A stretch of DNA of 64,000 nt from Microbacteriaceae bacterium (GTDB taxonomy: Bacteria > Actinomycetota > Actinomycetes > Actinomycetales > Microbacteriaceae): contig JAODME010000033.1 in NCBI GenBank assembly GCA_025465095.1, positions 1 through 64,000 of the forward strand, written 5' to 3'. How positions within the stretch are numbered: position 1 is the stretch's first letter; the number at the start of each line of letters is the position of its first letter. The notes under the pieces are model-generated. The model saw only the letters and a list, made by a program, of their open reading frames with translations, was not told the DNA's origin and did no database searches. This document shows, piece by piece, positions 17,027 to 27,642 of the stretch. Position numbers and translations under genes: made by a program.

Positions 17027-18214
17027 TCAGCGGTGCGCTTCCATCGCGGCGAGCATCCGCCTGGCGATCTCCCGGTCGATGTCCTCGGGCACCGGCTGCG
17101 CGCCCGGGTTCAGGGAAGCGGATGCTGCGGCGACACGCTCGAGGGACAGCACCTGCAGCAGGAAGCCGAGGTCCATCGATTCGAGCGAGTTGCCCTTGGG
17201 TTCCCGGCCGGCAAGGTTCATCATCCGACCGTTTGCGAGCAGGATCACGTGGCGCCCGTTCCCGAGGTCGATGCGCTCGATCGCGTCGTCGAGCGCGTGC
17301 ACCGTCGTGGCTTGGGCCTTGAGCGACTCGACGTCGATCTCCCACGGGAAGTGTCCGCAGTTCGCGAGCACCGCGCCGTCCCTCAGCCGCGGAAAGACGG
17401 TGGCACCGAGGACATCAGGCCGCCCCGTCGCGGTGATGAACACGTCACCCCACGGCGCGAGGTTCTCGACAGTGTCGACCCGATAGCCGTCGAGCGCGGC
17501 CTCAAACGCCCTGATCTCATCGATCTCGGCCACGGCGACCCTTCCGCCGAGGGCGCGCAGGTACTGCGCCACCCCACGTCCGCACCATCCGTAGCCCACG
17601 ACCACGAAGCGGCGCCCCGGAATCATGAGGTTGGTGAGGCGCATGAAGCTCTCGACCACGGATTGGCCGACCGCGTGCCGGTTCTCGCCGATCGCCTTGA
17701 GCAGACTGTCGTTGATGACGATCACGGGGAACGGCACGCGTCCGGCGAGCTCGCCGCGCAGGCGGTCCCCGCCGGAGGTGGTCTCCTCCGTGCCACCGAG
17801 GATGGTGTTCTGCACGCCCCTGCCGAGAACCCCTGCGACGAGGTCGCCCCCGTTGTCGAGCAGGATGTCCGGGCGCGCGTCGAGCACTCCCCCGACATTG
17901 GCGTGGTGCTGTTCGAGGCTGTCGGCGCGGCTCCCGAACACGGTTATCCCGTCTGCGCGAAGCACGGCGACGATGTCGTCCTGGGTGGAGCCGTGATTTC
18001 CGGTTGCGACGATCTCGGCGCCGCCCGCCGCGAGCGTCTCGAGCAGCACGGCCGTCTTCGGCTCGAGGTGCAGTGACATTCCGATGCGGCGGCCCGCGAA
18101 CGGCCTCGTTCCGGCGAACTCGGCACGTGCCGCGGCGAGCAGCGGCATTCTCGACCGGATCCAATCGATTCGTCGGCGGCCGCTCTCAACCAATTCCTGC
18201 GCTGCATCACTCAT
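17027..18214 (-). CDS. S-adenosylhomocysteine-hydrolase-like protein with altered active site
   Basis: A 395-residue AhcY-family protein (usual bacterial length 420-490). Retained features are HLEPKTAVLLETL (H49), STQDD, TEETTSG (E144), K173, N178, the NAD fold GYGWCGRG (207-214) and GHFPWEID (H288). By my manual alignment to mammalian SAHH, Asp131 is Asn (N121), Asp190 is Glu (E177), and the His353 segment GHPS is replaced by EPKGNS. The C-terminal Lys/Tyr tail is missing. NAD-dependent chemistry on a nucleoside is likely, but the substrate may not be SAH. ATG 18214 has GGTGAGG upstream. First gene of the operon with IclR, add, EIIA and EIIB. Confidence 0.82.
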   Translation of the reverse strand: MSDAAQELVESGRRRIDWIRSRMPLLAAARAEFAGTRPFAGRRIGMSLHLEPKTAVLLETLAAGGAEIVATGNHGSTQDDIVAVLRADGITVFGSRADSLEQHHANVGGVLDARPDILLDNGGDLVAGVLGRGVQNTILGGTEETTSGGDRLRGELAGRVPFPVIVINDSLLKAIGENRHAVGQSVVESFMRLTNLMIPGRRFVVVGYGWCGRGVAQYLRALGGRVAVAEIDEIRAFEAALDGYRVDTVENLAPWGDVFITATGRPDVLGATVFPRLRDGAVLANCGHFPWEIDVESLKAQATTVHALDDAIERIDLGNGRHVILLANGRMMNLAGREPKGNSLESMDLGFLLQVLSLERVAAASASLNPGAQPVPEDIDREIARRMLAAMEAHR

Positions 18215-18262
18215 GAGCCTCACCTTACCCCTGTAAATATCACTTTCATATATGCTTGGGAC
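18215..18262. promoter_or_regulatory. divergent promoter region between SAHH-like and nucleoside hydrolase genes
   Basis: Only 48 bp separate the two start codons. The centre (about 18234-18256) is AT-rich with TAAATATCA and CATATATG, unlike the surrounding GC-rich sequence. Promoters for both directions and any IclR operator must lie here or inside the genes. I cannot fix -35/-10 boxes with confidence. Confidence 0.5.
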
Positions 18263-19210
18263 ATGCCGACGAAGATAATTCTTGACTGCGACCCGGGGCA
18301 CGACGATGCGATCGCATTGTTGCTCGCGCACGGCAACCCCGACATCGAGCTAGTCGCGGTCACGACCGTGCACGGCAACCAGACGATTGAGAAGGTGACC
18401 CGGAACGCACTCGCCGTCGCTCGTATCGCCGGGATCACGGGTGTGCCGTTCGCCGCGGGCGCGCACCGCCCGCTCGTGCGAGCGGCGGAGGTCGCCGAGT
18501 CGATTCACGGCGAGTCCGGGCTCGACGGGCCCGTGCTGCCAGAGCCGACCATAGTTCCGGATGCTCGGCACGCCGTCGACCTGATCATCGACACCGTGAT
18601 GTCCGCGGCGCCGGGCACGATCACCCTCGTGCCGACAGGAGCGCTCACGAACATCGCCCTTGCCGTCCGCAAGGAGCCGCGGATCGCCGAGCGCGTGAAG
18701 GAGGTCGTGCTGATGGGGGGCGGCTATCACGGAGGCAACTGGAGCGCGGCATCCGAATTCAACATCGTGATCGACCCGGAGGCCGCGCATATCGTGTTCA
18801 ACGAGCCGTGGAAGCTCACAATGGTCGGACTCGACCTCACCCATCAGGCCATAGCGACCCCGGATGCCGTCGCCGCGATCGCCGCCGTGGACACCGGGCC
18901 GGCGCGATTCGTGCTCGAACTACTCGAGTTCTTCGGGCGCACCTACAACGAGTCACAGGGGTTCGAGTATCCCCCCGTACACGATCCGTGCGCCGTCGCC
19001 CTTGTGATCGACCCGTCGGTCATGACCGTCGTACGGGTGCCGCTCGACATCGAGCTCGCGGGGACCCTGACGCTTGGGATGACCGTGGCCGACTTCCGCT
19101 CCCCCGCACCCGAGAGCTGCACGACGTTCGCGGCGACGGATCTCGACCACGGACGCTTCTGGGCGCTGATCGTGGACGCCCTCGAGCGGATCGGGGACGT
19201 GCGCGTCTAA
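18263..19210 (+). CDS. inosine/uridine-preferring nucleoside hydrolase
   Basis: Hydrolyses ribonucleosides to base and ribose. The 315 residues begin with the calcium-binding IIILDCDPGHDDAIALLLA-type motif (D8, D10, D14, D15), and AAGAHRPLVR, VLMGGGYHGGNWS and AEFNIVIDPEAA are family blocks. PPVHDPCAVALVIDP holds the late Asp ligand and the His often associated with purine-preferring forms. It diverges from the SAHH-like operon, so the two are probably controlled together. Confidence 0.93.
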   Translation: MPTKIILDCDPGHDDAIALLLAHGNPDIELVAVTTVHGNQTIEKVTRNALAVARIAGITGVPFAAGAHRPLVRAAEVAESIHGESGLDGPVLPEPTIVPDARHAVDLIIDTVMSAAPGTITLVPTGALTNIALAVRKEPRIAERVKEVVLMGGGYHGGNWSAASEFNIVIDPEAAHIVFNEPWKLTMVGLDLTHQAIATPDAVAAIAAVDTGPARFVLELLEFFGRTYNESQGFEYPPVHDPCAVALVIDPSVMTVVRVPLDIELAGTLTLGMTVADFRSPAPESCTTFAATDLDHGRFWALIVDALERIGDVRV

Positions 19211-19294
19211 TCGGCGGCGTTCCCCGCCAGAGGCCCGTTCCGTCACCCGCGGGCCCGCGTGAATCCGATCACGAACCGGCACCTGGCCGCCCGT

Positions 19295-20590
19295 TCAAGC
19301 GCGGATGCGCTCCACCACGAGCGGGCCGCCGGTGAGGATCTCGTCTCCCACGTCGCCGATGCGATAGGCACCCTCGAGCGACTCGAGGGCCCGGGCGAAT
19401 CGCTCCGGCTCGTCGGCGCTCAGCGTGAACAGCGGCTGTCCCTCGTACACCGCATCGCCGGGCTTCGCGTGCAGGTCGATCCCGGCGGCGTGCTGCACCG
19501 GATCCTGCTTGCGCGCGCGCCCCGCTCCGAGCCGCCACGCGGCGACCCCGAACGGCAGCGCGAGCTGTTCCACGAGGACGCCGGAACGGGCCGCGGTCAC
19601 CACGTGGCGTTCACGGGCGGCAGGCAGTGCGGCATCGGGATCCCCTCCCTGTGCGCAGATCATGGCACGCCAGGTATCCATCGCCGAACCGTCGGCGAGC
19701 GCCGCAGCAACGTCGGCGTCGGGTTGGCCGGCGAGAGCGAGCATCTCGCGGGCGAGCGCGACGGTGAGTTCGACGACATCCGCCGGTCCCCCACCGGCGA
19801 GCACCTCGATCGACTCGCGCACCTCGTTCGCATTTCCGATGGCGAGCCCGAGCGGCACGTTCATGTTTGTGAGGAGAGCGGATGTCGCGACGCCAGCGTC
19901 TTCACCGAGCGCGACCATCGTGCGCGCCAACTCGCGGCTGTGCTCGATGTCCTTAAGGAAGGCGCCGGACCCGAACTTCACGTCGAGTACGAGCGCGGAG
20001 GTCCCCTCGGCGATCTTCTTGCTCATGATCGACGACGCGATGAGCGGGATGGACTCGACAGTGGAGGTGATGTCGCGCAGGGAGTACAGCTTGCCGTCCG
20101 CCGGTGCGAGACCAGCGCCGGCGGCGCAGATGACCGCGCCGACTTCGGCGAGAATCGCGGACATCCGCGCGTTGGAGATGGACGCCTGCCAGCCGGGGAT
20201 CGACTCGAGCTTGTCGAGCGTGCCACCGGTGTGCCCGAGGCCGCGACCGGACAGCTGCGGTACCGCGATGCCGAAGGACGCGACGAGAGGGGCGAGAGGG
20301 AGGGTGATCTTGTCGCCGACCCCGCCGGTGGAGTGCTTGTCGACGGTGCGCTTGGGCAGCGAGTCGAAGTTCATCCGCTCGCCGCTCGCGATCATCGCGA
20401 GAGTGAGATCGCGAATCTCCTGCCGTTCCATGCCGTTGAGGAAGATCGCCATGCTCATGGCGGCCATCTGCTCGTCGGCGATGTACCCGCGCGTGTAGGC
20501 GTCGATCATCCAGTCGATCTGCGCGGTCGAAAGCTCGCCGTGGTCGCGTTTGATGCGGATGAGGTCGACGGTGTCGTACGGCTCGGTCAT
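19295..20590 (-). CDS. deoA: thymidine phosphorylase (pyrimidine-nucleoside phosphorylase)
   Basis: A 431-residue enzyme that cleaves thymidine or deoxyuridine to base and deoxyribose-1-phosphate. The family signature is SGRGLGHTGGTLDKLESIPG, and phosphate-binding KHSTGGVGDK precedes it. DVKFGSGAF and TNMNVPLG follow, and the C-terminal biotinyl-like domain HAKPGDAVYEGQPLFTL ends the protein. ATG 20590 overlaps the cdd stop by 4 bp. Last gene of the ABC-cdd-deoA operon. Confidence 0.95.
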   Translation of the reverse strand: MTEPYDTVDLIRIKRDHGELSTAQIDWMIDAYTRGYIADEQMAAMSMAIFLNGMERQEIRDLTLAMIASGERMNFDSLPKRTVDKHSTGGVGDKITLPLAPLVASFGIAVPQLSGRGLGHTGGTLDKLESIPGWQASISNARMSAILAEVGAVICAAGAGLAPADGKLYSLRDITSTVESIPLIASSIMSKKIAEGTSALVLDVKFGSGAFLKDIEHSRELARTMVALGEDAGVATSALLTNMNVPLGLAIGNANEVRESIEVLAGGGPADVVELTVALAREMLALAGQPDADVAAALADGSAMDTWRAMICAQGGDPDAALPAARERHVVTAARSGVLVEQLALPFGVAAWRLGAGRARKQDPVQHAAGIDLHAKPGDAVYEGQPLFTLSADEPERFARALESLEGAYRIGDVGDEILTGGPLVVERIRA

Positions 20591-20994
20591 GAGCGAAAGT
20601 CCTCGAGAGTGCGAGGCCCGAAGGCGTCGGGAATGACCTCGTCGATCGTGCGGATTCCAGACACCGTTTCGAGCAGCATGCCCGGGGCGGAGTGTTCGAA
20701 GAGCAGCTGGCGACACCGGCCGCACGGCATGAGCGCTCCACCGTTGCCGTCCACACAGGTGAACGCGACGAGCTTTCCGCCGCCGGTCATGTGGAGCGTC
20801 GACACGAGGGTGCACTCCGCGCAGAGAGTGAGCCCGTACGAGGCGTTCTCCACGTTGCAGCCGGAGATCACGCGGCCGTCGTCGACGATCGCGGCCACGC
20901 CTACCGGAAACCTCGAGTAGGGCACGTAGGCCTTCTGCATCGCCTCGAGCGCGACGGCTCGGAGGAAATCCCAGTCGATCACGGCGTCGGTCAT
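20587..20994 (-). CDS. cdd: cytidine deaminase
   Basis: A 135-residue homotetrameric-type enzyme converting (deoxy)cytidine to (deoxy)uridine. Zinc site: CNVENASYGLTLCAECTL (Cys plus catalytic Glu) and MPCGRCRQ with two further cysteines. YVPYSRFPVGVA is the usual N-terminal substrate loop. It overlaps both neighbours by 4 bp (permease upstream, deoA downstream), so uptake, deamination and phosphorolysis are made from one message. Confidence 0.95.
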   Translation of the reverse strand: MTDAVIDWDFLRAVALEAMQKAYVPYSRFPVGVAAIVDDGRVISGCNVENASYGLTLCAECTLVSTLHMTGGGKLVAFTCVDGNGGALMPCGRCRQLLFEHSAPGMLLETVSGIRTIDEVIPDAFGPRTLEDFRS

Positions 20995-22276
20995 GCTTTC
21001 ACGTATGGTTTGCCTGCGGCGGCGGGCCCGCGGACCTGTCCGACGAGCCCGGCGACGGCGAAGATCGTCACGATGTACGGAAGCATGAGCATGAACTCGC
21101 TCGGCACGGGCGAGCCGATCACTCCGAGCACGTTCTGCAGGTTGGTGGCGAAACCGAACAGCAGGGCGGCGAGCGTCGCACGGATCGGGTCCCAGCGGCC
21201 GAAGATCACGGCGGCGAGAGCGATGAACCCTGCGCCGGCCGTCATCTCCTTGTTGAAGGACCCGACCGAACCCAGCGTGATGAACGCACCGCCGAGCCCC
21301 GCGATGGCCCCGGCGAGCGACACGGTCCAGAATCGGGTGCCCGTCACTCGGATGCCTACGGTGTCGGCTGCCGTCGGATGCTCACCGACCGCGCGAACAC
21401 GAAGGCCCCACTTGGTTTTGAACAGGCCGAACCAGGCCAGGAACACGGCGACGTACATGATGTAGACGATGATCGTCTGCTGGAACAACACCGGCCCGAG
21501 GATCGGGATCTCGCTGAGTAGGGGGATCGGGATGCGCTCGAACCGTGGCGGCTGGTTCAGCAGCGCCGCGTTCGGGGCCAGCAGCTGAGAGTACAGGAAG
21601 CTCGTGAGACCCGTTATGAGCACGTTGAGCACGACGCCGACGATCACCTGGTCGACGAGGTATTTGATCGAGAATGCCGCGAGCACGAAGCTCACGAGCA
21701 CTCCGGCGACCATCGCGCCCAGGAGTCCTACGAGCGGCAGCCCGGTGAGCGACGCGATCATCGCGGACGTGAACGCACCCGCTAGCAACTGCCCCTCGAT
21801 CGCGACGTTGATGACGCCCACCCGCTCGGAGATGACGCCGCCGAGGGCGCCGAAGATGAGCGGGGAGCTCAGCGCGAGCGTTCCGACCAGCAGACCCGGC
21901 ACGGGGATGGTGGCGCCGGCGGATGCCCAGGTCAGGAACCCGATCAGGAACACGACGGCGAAGACGCTCGTGAGCCAGAGCGGCACACGTCGCGCCCGGT
22001 GAATGAGATATGCGGCGACGCCGGTGAGGAGCAGCAGCAGCAGCACGACAGCCACACCGGCCGGTCTCGTCGGCAGCCCGACATCCGGAAGCTGAATGAG
22101 ATCTGTGCTCGTCGAGAGCCGGAAATTGCTGACGCCGTCGCGCCCGCCGGCGACAAAGAGCACGAACGCCAGCAGCACGAATATCGCGAACGCGATCGGT
22201 GCCTTCCAGCTCTTCACCTGCGCGGTCGCGAGCGTCGCCGAACCCTCAGCGGACCTCGCGTCAGTGGTCACGGCGC

Positions 22277-22280
<4 letters not shown>
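20991..22280 (-). CDS. nucleoside ABC transporter permease (BMP-type, NupQ-like)
   Basis: A 429-residue inner-membrane permease of the branched-chain/nucleoside family. An N-terminal extension with two hydrophobic segments precedes the core of about eight membrane helices. Family blocks include GGVISERVGVINVAIEGQLL and RVRAVGEHPTAADTVGIRV (the coupling-helix region). It overlaps the partner permease and cdd by 4 bp each. Transport of nucleosides is inferred from the BMP binding proteins and the catabolic genes in the same operon. Confidence 0.9.
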
Positions 22281-23568
<1,288 letters not shown>

Positions 23569-23572
<4 letters not shown>

Positions 23573-25083
23573 GCCGCAACTCCTGACGGGACTTCTCCGG
23601 CCATCATGAGACCGAGGATCTCTCGCGGGGTATTCCCCGGCACGATACCGACGATCGTGCCCCGGTACATGACCGCTATCCGGTCGGCGAGCGCGACGAC
23701 CTCGTCGAGCTCGGTCGAGACCACGATCACTGGTGTGCCCGCGTCCCGCGCCGCGATAATCCTGCTGTGCACGAACTCGATGGAGCCGACGTCGAGCCCG
23801 CGCGTCGGCTGGGCCGCGACGAAGAGTCGCAGATCACGACTGAGCTCGCGGGCGAGTACGACTTTCTGTTGGTTCCCCCCGGAGAGGCGTCCGACGTGGG
23901 TTTCGATCCCCTGGGCACGGATGTCGAACTCCTTGACCTTGGCCTCGGCGAATTCTGCGAGATAGCCAAGCTGGAGGTTGCCTGCCTTGACGAAGGGCGC
24001 GGAGTCCGCGCGGTCGAGCATGAGGTTCTCAGCGATCGTGAAATCGGCGACCAGACCGTCCTGCGTGCGATCCTCCGGTATGAAGCCGACACCCGTGTTG
24101 AGCACGCGGCGGACGCTGAGTCCGCGGAGGGAGGCGCCGTCGAGCATGATCTCGCCGGTGACCCTGTGCTGGAGCCCCATGATGGCCTCGGTGAGTTCCG
24201 TCTGACCGTTTCCCTGCACACCGGCGATCGCGAGCACTTCTCCGGCCCGGACCTCGAAGCTCACCTCGTTCACCACGAGTTGGTTGCGGGCATCGATCAC
24301 AGAGAGATTCTCGACCACGAGCGCCGCGGCTCCAGGCTTCGCCGGGCTCTTCCGCACTGTCAGCTCGACCGACCGGCCGACCATGAGGGAGGCTAGTTCG
24401 GTGTTAGTCGCCGTGGGTTGCGCCTCGCCGACGACCTTGCCGAGCCGGATGACGGTGATCCGGTCGGCTACCTCACGCACCTCGCGCAGCTTGTGGGTGA
24501 TGAACACGATGGAGGTTCCCGCGGACCTCAGCTGACGCATGATCGCCATCAGCTCGTCCGTCTCCTGAGGCGTCAGGACCGCTGTCGGCTCGTCGAAGAC
24601 CAGGACGCGGGCGTCCCGGCTCAGGGCCTTGATGATCTCGACCCGCTGCTGCACACCGACGGGAAGGTCATCGACGAGCGCATCGGGATCGACGTCGAAG
24701 CCGAAGCGCTCGGAGATCTCGCGCACCTTGCTGCGCGCACCCGCGAGATCGAGGCGTCCGCCGAATTTCGTGTCCTCATGCCCGAGCATGACGTTCTCGG
24801 CCACCGTGAACACGGGGATGAGCATGAAGTGCTGGTGAACCATGCCGATGCCGGCGGCCATCGCGTCACCGGGACCGGAGAAGCGCTGAACCTCGTCGTC
24901 GAGCAGGATCTCGCCCTCGTCGGCACGATACAGGCCGTACAGGACGTTCATGAGAGTGGACTTGCCGGCACCGTTCTCACCGAGAAGGCAGTGGATCTCA
25001 CCTGCTTCAACCGTGAGGTCGATGTGGTCGTTTGCGACCAGGGCACCGAATCGCTTCGTGATGCCGCGTAGTTCGAGCTTCAT
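23569..25083 (-). CDS. nucleoside ABC transporter ATP-binding protein (two ATPase domains)
   Basis: A 504-residue double nucleotide-binding protein of the BMP/ribose class. Domain 1 has Walker A GENGAGKST, signature LPVGVQQRVEI and Walker B VLVFDEPTAVL. Domain 2 has a degenerate Walker A (VQGNGQTE) and signature LSGGNQQKVVLAREL, which is normal for this class. The start at 25083 (MKLELRGI) is chosen over a frame extending to 25161. It is separated from the binding-protein gene by 130 bp that contain a strong hairpin. Confidence 0.93.
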
Positions 25084-25167
25084 GGGAACCAACCTAGAGG
25101 AGCGCCCGAGCAGGAATCGTCGAGCGTCGGCACTGACGGGTACGTGTTTCAAGGGATTCATGCGAAA

Positions 25168-25196
25168 CGGGGAGGCCAGCGATGCTGGCCTCCCCG
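25168..25196 (-). terminator. 13-bp perfect hairpin between binding protein and ATPase genes
   Basis: CGGGGAGGCCAGC (25168-25180), loop of three bases, and the exact complement (25184-25196). It lies about 18 bp beyond the stop of the binding-protein gene on the minus strand and is followed there by GTTTCG. Such an intercistronic hairpin usually gives partial termination or protects the upstream message, so more binding protein than transporter is made; that role is inferred. Confidence 0.75.
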
Positions 25197-25213
25197 AGCC
25201 GTTACCTCAAATG

Positions 25214-26317
25214 CTACTTGGGAGAAGCGGGCGATTCGACCACGAGCGTTCCGGAGACGATGTCCGCCTCGATCGCTTCGAGCTCGGCCGCGAGATCCGG
25301 CGACACGAGGTCCTCGAAGTCGTGGAATGGCGCCAGTCCGACTCCGCCGTTCTCGAGCGTGCCGACGAACGGGCTGTTGTCGAACTCGTCCTTCGAGGCG
25401 GCAATGACGACCTCGTAGACGCCGACATCGACGCCCTTCTGGATCGAGGTGAGGAAGAGGTCAGCGAGATCGGGTGCCGTCTCGTACGCGTCGGCGTCGA
25501 CTCCGATGAGCACGATCTCCTTGCCGGAGTCGCGGATCGCTTCTCCCGCGCTTAGAAAGATCGGTCCACCGACAGGCAGGATGACGTCGGCTCCCTGATC
25601 GATGAGCGTCTGCGCGGCCTGCTTGGCCTCTGTCCCGGGAGCGAAGCCCCCGGTGAAGGAACCGGTCTGCGACGCGACATCCCAACCGAGAACCTGGACG
25701 TCGGCGCCCTTCTGCTCGTTGTAGTAGTCGACGCCCTCGGCGAAACCGTCCATGAAGATGGTGACCGGCGGAATCTGGATGCCGCCGAAGGTTCCGACGA
25801 CGCCGCTCTTCGAGTAGCTGGCGCTCGCGTAGCCGGCGAGGAACGCGGCCTGCGCGGTGTCGAAGACGATGGGCTTGCCGTTCTCGACGTCGGGGGTGCC
25901 GTCGAAGTCAGCGTCGAGCTGGTCATCGATGATCGCGAAGTTCACGTCGGGGTTGGCTTCCGCGCCGGCGATCGTTGCTTCGGCCAGCAGGAAGCCGACC
26001 GTGACGACGAGGTTGCAGCCCTCGGCAATGAGGTTGTCGACGTTCGGCCCGTAGGCCGACTCGTCGGCCGACTCGACCGCGTTGGGCTCGACGCCGAGCT
26101 CGGCGGAAGCCTCGTCGAGGCCGGCCTTGCCAAGCTGGTTGAAGGACTTGTCATCGAATCCGCCCGCATCGGAGACCATGCAGGGGAGGAAGTCGGATTC
26201 GGGGGCAGCAGCGCCGCCTTCCTCCTCCTCGGGAGCTGCGGCACAACCGGCCAGCAGGGCGCTGATGCCGACGATAGCGAGAGCGCTGTATGCGCCTCTG
26301 CGCGTGGTGATTCTCAA
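25214..26317 (-). CDS. BMP-family nucleoside-binding lipoprotein 1
   Basis: An ABC substrate-binding lipoprotein of about 367 residues (PnrA/BmpA family). The signal peptide ends in lipobox LLAGC with C25 lipidated, and an acidic E/A-rich linker follows. The mature domain has GGFDDKSFNQLGKAG, FAIIDDQ, AAFLAGYASA, FMDGFAEG, DQGADVILPVGG and GVDADAYETAP. The TTG at 26317 is preferred since GGAGG lies five bases upstream; the longer ATG-started frame puts charged sequence before the signal. The pattern closely parallels the gene at 26451-27509. Confidence 0.88.
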   Translation of the reverse strand: MRITTRRGAYSALAIVGISALLAGCAAAPEEEEGGAAAPESDFLPCMVSDAGGFDDKSFNQLGKAGLDEASAELGVEPNAVESADESAYGPNVDNLIAEGCNLVVTVGFLLAEATIAGAEANPDVNFAIIDDQLDADFDGTPDVENGKPIVFDTAQAAFLAGYASASYSKSGVVGTFGGIQIPPVTIFMDGFAEGVDYYNEQKGADVQVLGWDVASQTGSFTGGFAPGTEAKQAAQTLIDQGADVILPVGGPIFLSAGEAIRDSGKEIVLIGVDADAYETAPDLADLFLTSIQKGVDVGVYEVVIAASKDEFDNSPFVGTLENGGVGLAPFHDFEDLVSPDLAAELEAIEADIVSGTLVVESPASPK

Positions 26318-26450
26318 GATGTCCTCCAAGGTGCTGCCCGAAACTCGGATGCCGGGCCGGTAGAGCCATAACTTACCCAAAGCCGGGCGAAGGAACGCGC
26401 GAAACGGCAAGCCGTCGCTCAATGGTTACAAAGCCACCAGGGCGCCTCTA

Positions 26451-27509
26451 CTAGGGTGCACTCGGCGAGGTGACCTCGAGGCTCCCGTCGATGATCGCGG
26501 CACGAAGTCCCTCGATCTCCCTGGACAGCTCGGAGGAGACGGCCGACTCGAGGTCGTGGAACGGCGCGATGTCGACTCCCCCGTTCTCGAGCGTTCCGAC
26601 GAAGGGGTCGTTGGTGAACTCGTCGTCCCTGCTCTGCCGAGTGATCTCCAGCACCGCGGCCCCGGTGTTCTTCAGCACCGAGGTGAGCACGATGCCGCGA
26701 TACTCGGCGGGGAGGGTGTCGTAGCCGTCGTTGTCGACCCAGATGATTGACACGTCGCCCGCCTCCTGGGCAGCGGCGGCAGCCCCCTCGCCGACCTGTC
26801 CGGCGACGGGAAGGATGACGTCGGCTCCCTGGTCGATGAAGGCCTGCGCTGTTGTGAGTCCCTTGCCGGTGTCCTCGAAGTCGCCGGTGAACACGCCGTC
26901 CTGCAGCTCCTTGTCCCAGCCGAGCGCCTTCACCGCGGAGCCGTGCACTTCGTTGTACTTCGCGACGCCGTCGACGAACCCGTCCATGAAGAGAGTCACC
27001 GGCGGCTGGTTGCCTCCGCCGAAGGTAGCTACAGTGCCGGTCTTCGTCACGCCCGCGGCGAGGTAACCCGCGAGGAAGGCGGCTTGGGCGGTGTCGAACA
27101 CGATCGGCTTGATGTTCTCCCCGTCGACCTGTTCGTCCACGATGGCGAAGTCGACGTCGGGATTCAGCTCGCCCTGTTCCGCGGTCGCCGGGGCGAGCTC
27201 GTAACCGACGGTCAGGACGAAGCCGCAGCCGGTGTTCACCGCCTCCTGCACGTTCGGCGCGAGGTCGGTCTCAGTCGTGGAGACGAGCACCTCCGCGTCG
27301 ATGCCGAGAGACTCCTCCGCGTCCTGAAGCCCGGCCCAGCTGGACTGGTTGAAGGAACGGTCCTCGAGCCCCCCGGAGTTGGTGACCATCACGGCACAGA
27401 AGTCGGTGCCGGCAGAACCGTCGTCCGCAGGCGGTGTCGCGCAGCCGGACAGGAGCACGAGCGAAGCGGCAGCGAGGGCGATCGGGCGAAGTGCGAGGAT
27501 TTTCGACAT
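26451..27509 (-). CDS. BMP-family nucleoside-binding lipoprotein 2
   Basis: A second BMP lipoprotein of about 352 residues with lipobox LLSGC (C23). Shared blocks with the neighbour include GGLEDRSFNQSSWAGL, FAIVDEQ, AAFLAGYLAAG, FMDGFVDG, DQGADVILPVAGQ, DNDGYDTLP and FVGTLENGGVDIAPFHDLE. It differs in lacking the acidic linker. The ATG at 27509 is chosen so that the signal peptide is N-terminal. The pair looks like a tandem duplication; whether both feed the same transporter is not known. Confidence 0.88.
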   Translation of the reverse strand: MSKILALRPIALAAASLVLLSGCATPPADDGSAGTDFCAVMVTNSGGLEDRSFNQSSWAGLQDAEESLGIDAEVLVSTTETDLAPNVQEAVNTGCGFVLTVGYELAPATAEQGELNPDVDFAIVDEQVDGENIKPIVFDTAQAAFLAGYLAAGVTKTGTVATFGGGNQPPVTLFMDGFVDGVAKYNEVHGSAVKALGWDKELQDGVFTGDFEDTGKGLTTAQAFIDQGADVILPVAGQVGEGAAAAAQEAGDVSIIWVDNDGYDTLPAEYRGIVLTSVLKNTGAAVLEITRQSRDDEFTNDPFVGTLENGGVDIAPFHDLESAVSSELSREIEGLRAAIIDGSLEVTSPSAP

Positions 27510-27642
27510 GACTCGAACGGTAGTTGGGCCGGCGGGCACGGCATCGGGCCAGGACGACCCGAAGGTGGCTTCGTTACCCATTCGTGACCGGTCGACGCAC
27601 GCTTCCTGAAAAGCTTGCGCAACGCGCGTATAGCAAGGCCGC

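Noticed and set aside
15891-17486. 531-residue plus-strand open frame across add, IclR and the SAHH-like gene
   Set aside because: It spans three well-supported minus-strand genes and its translation has no recognisable domain.
19259-20920. 553-residue open frame antisense to deoA and cdd
   Set aside because: Same reason: composition of a shadow frame opposite motif-rich genes.
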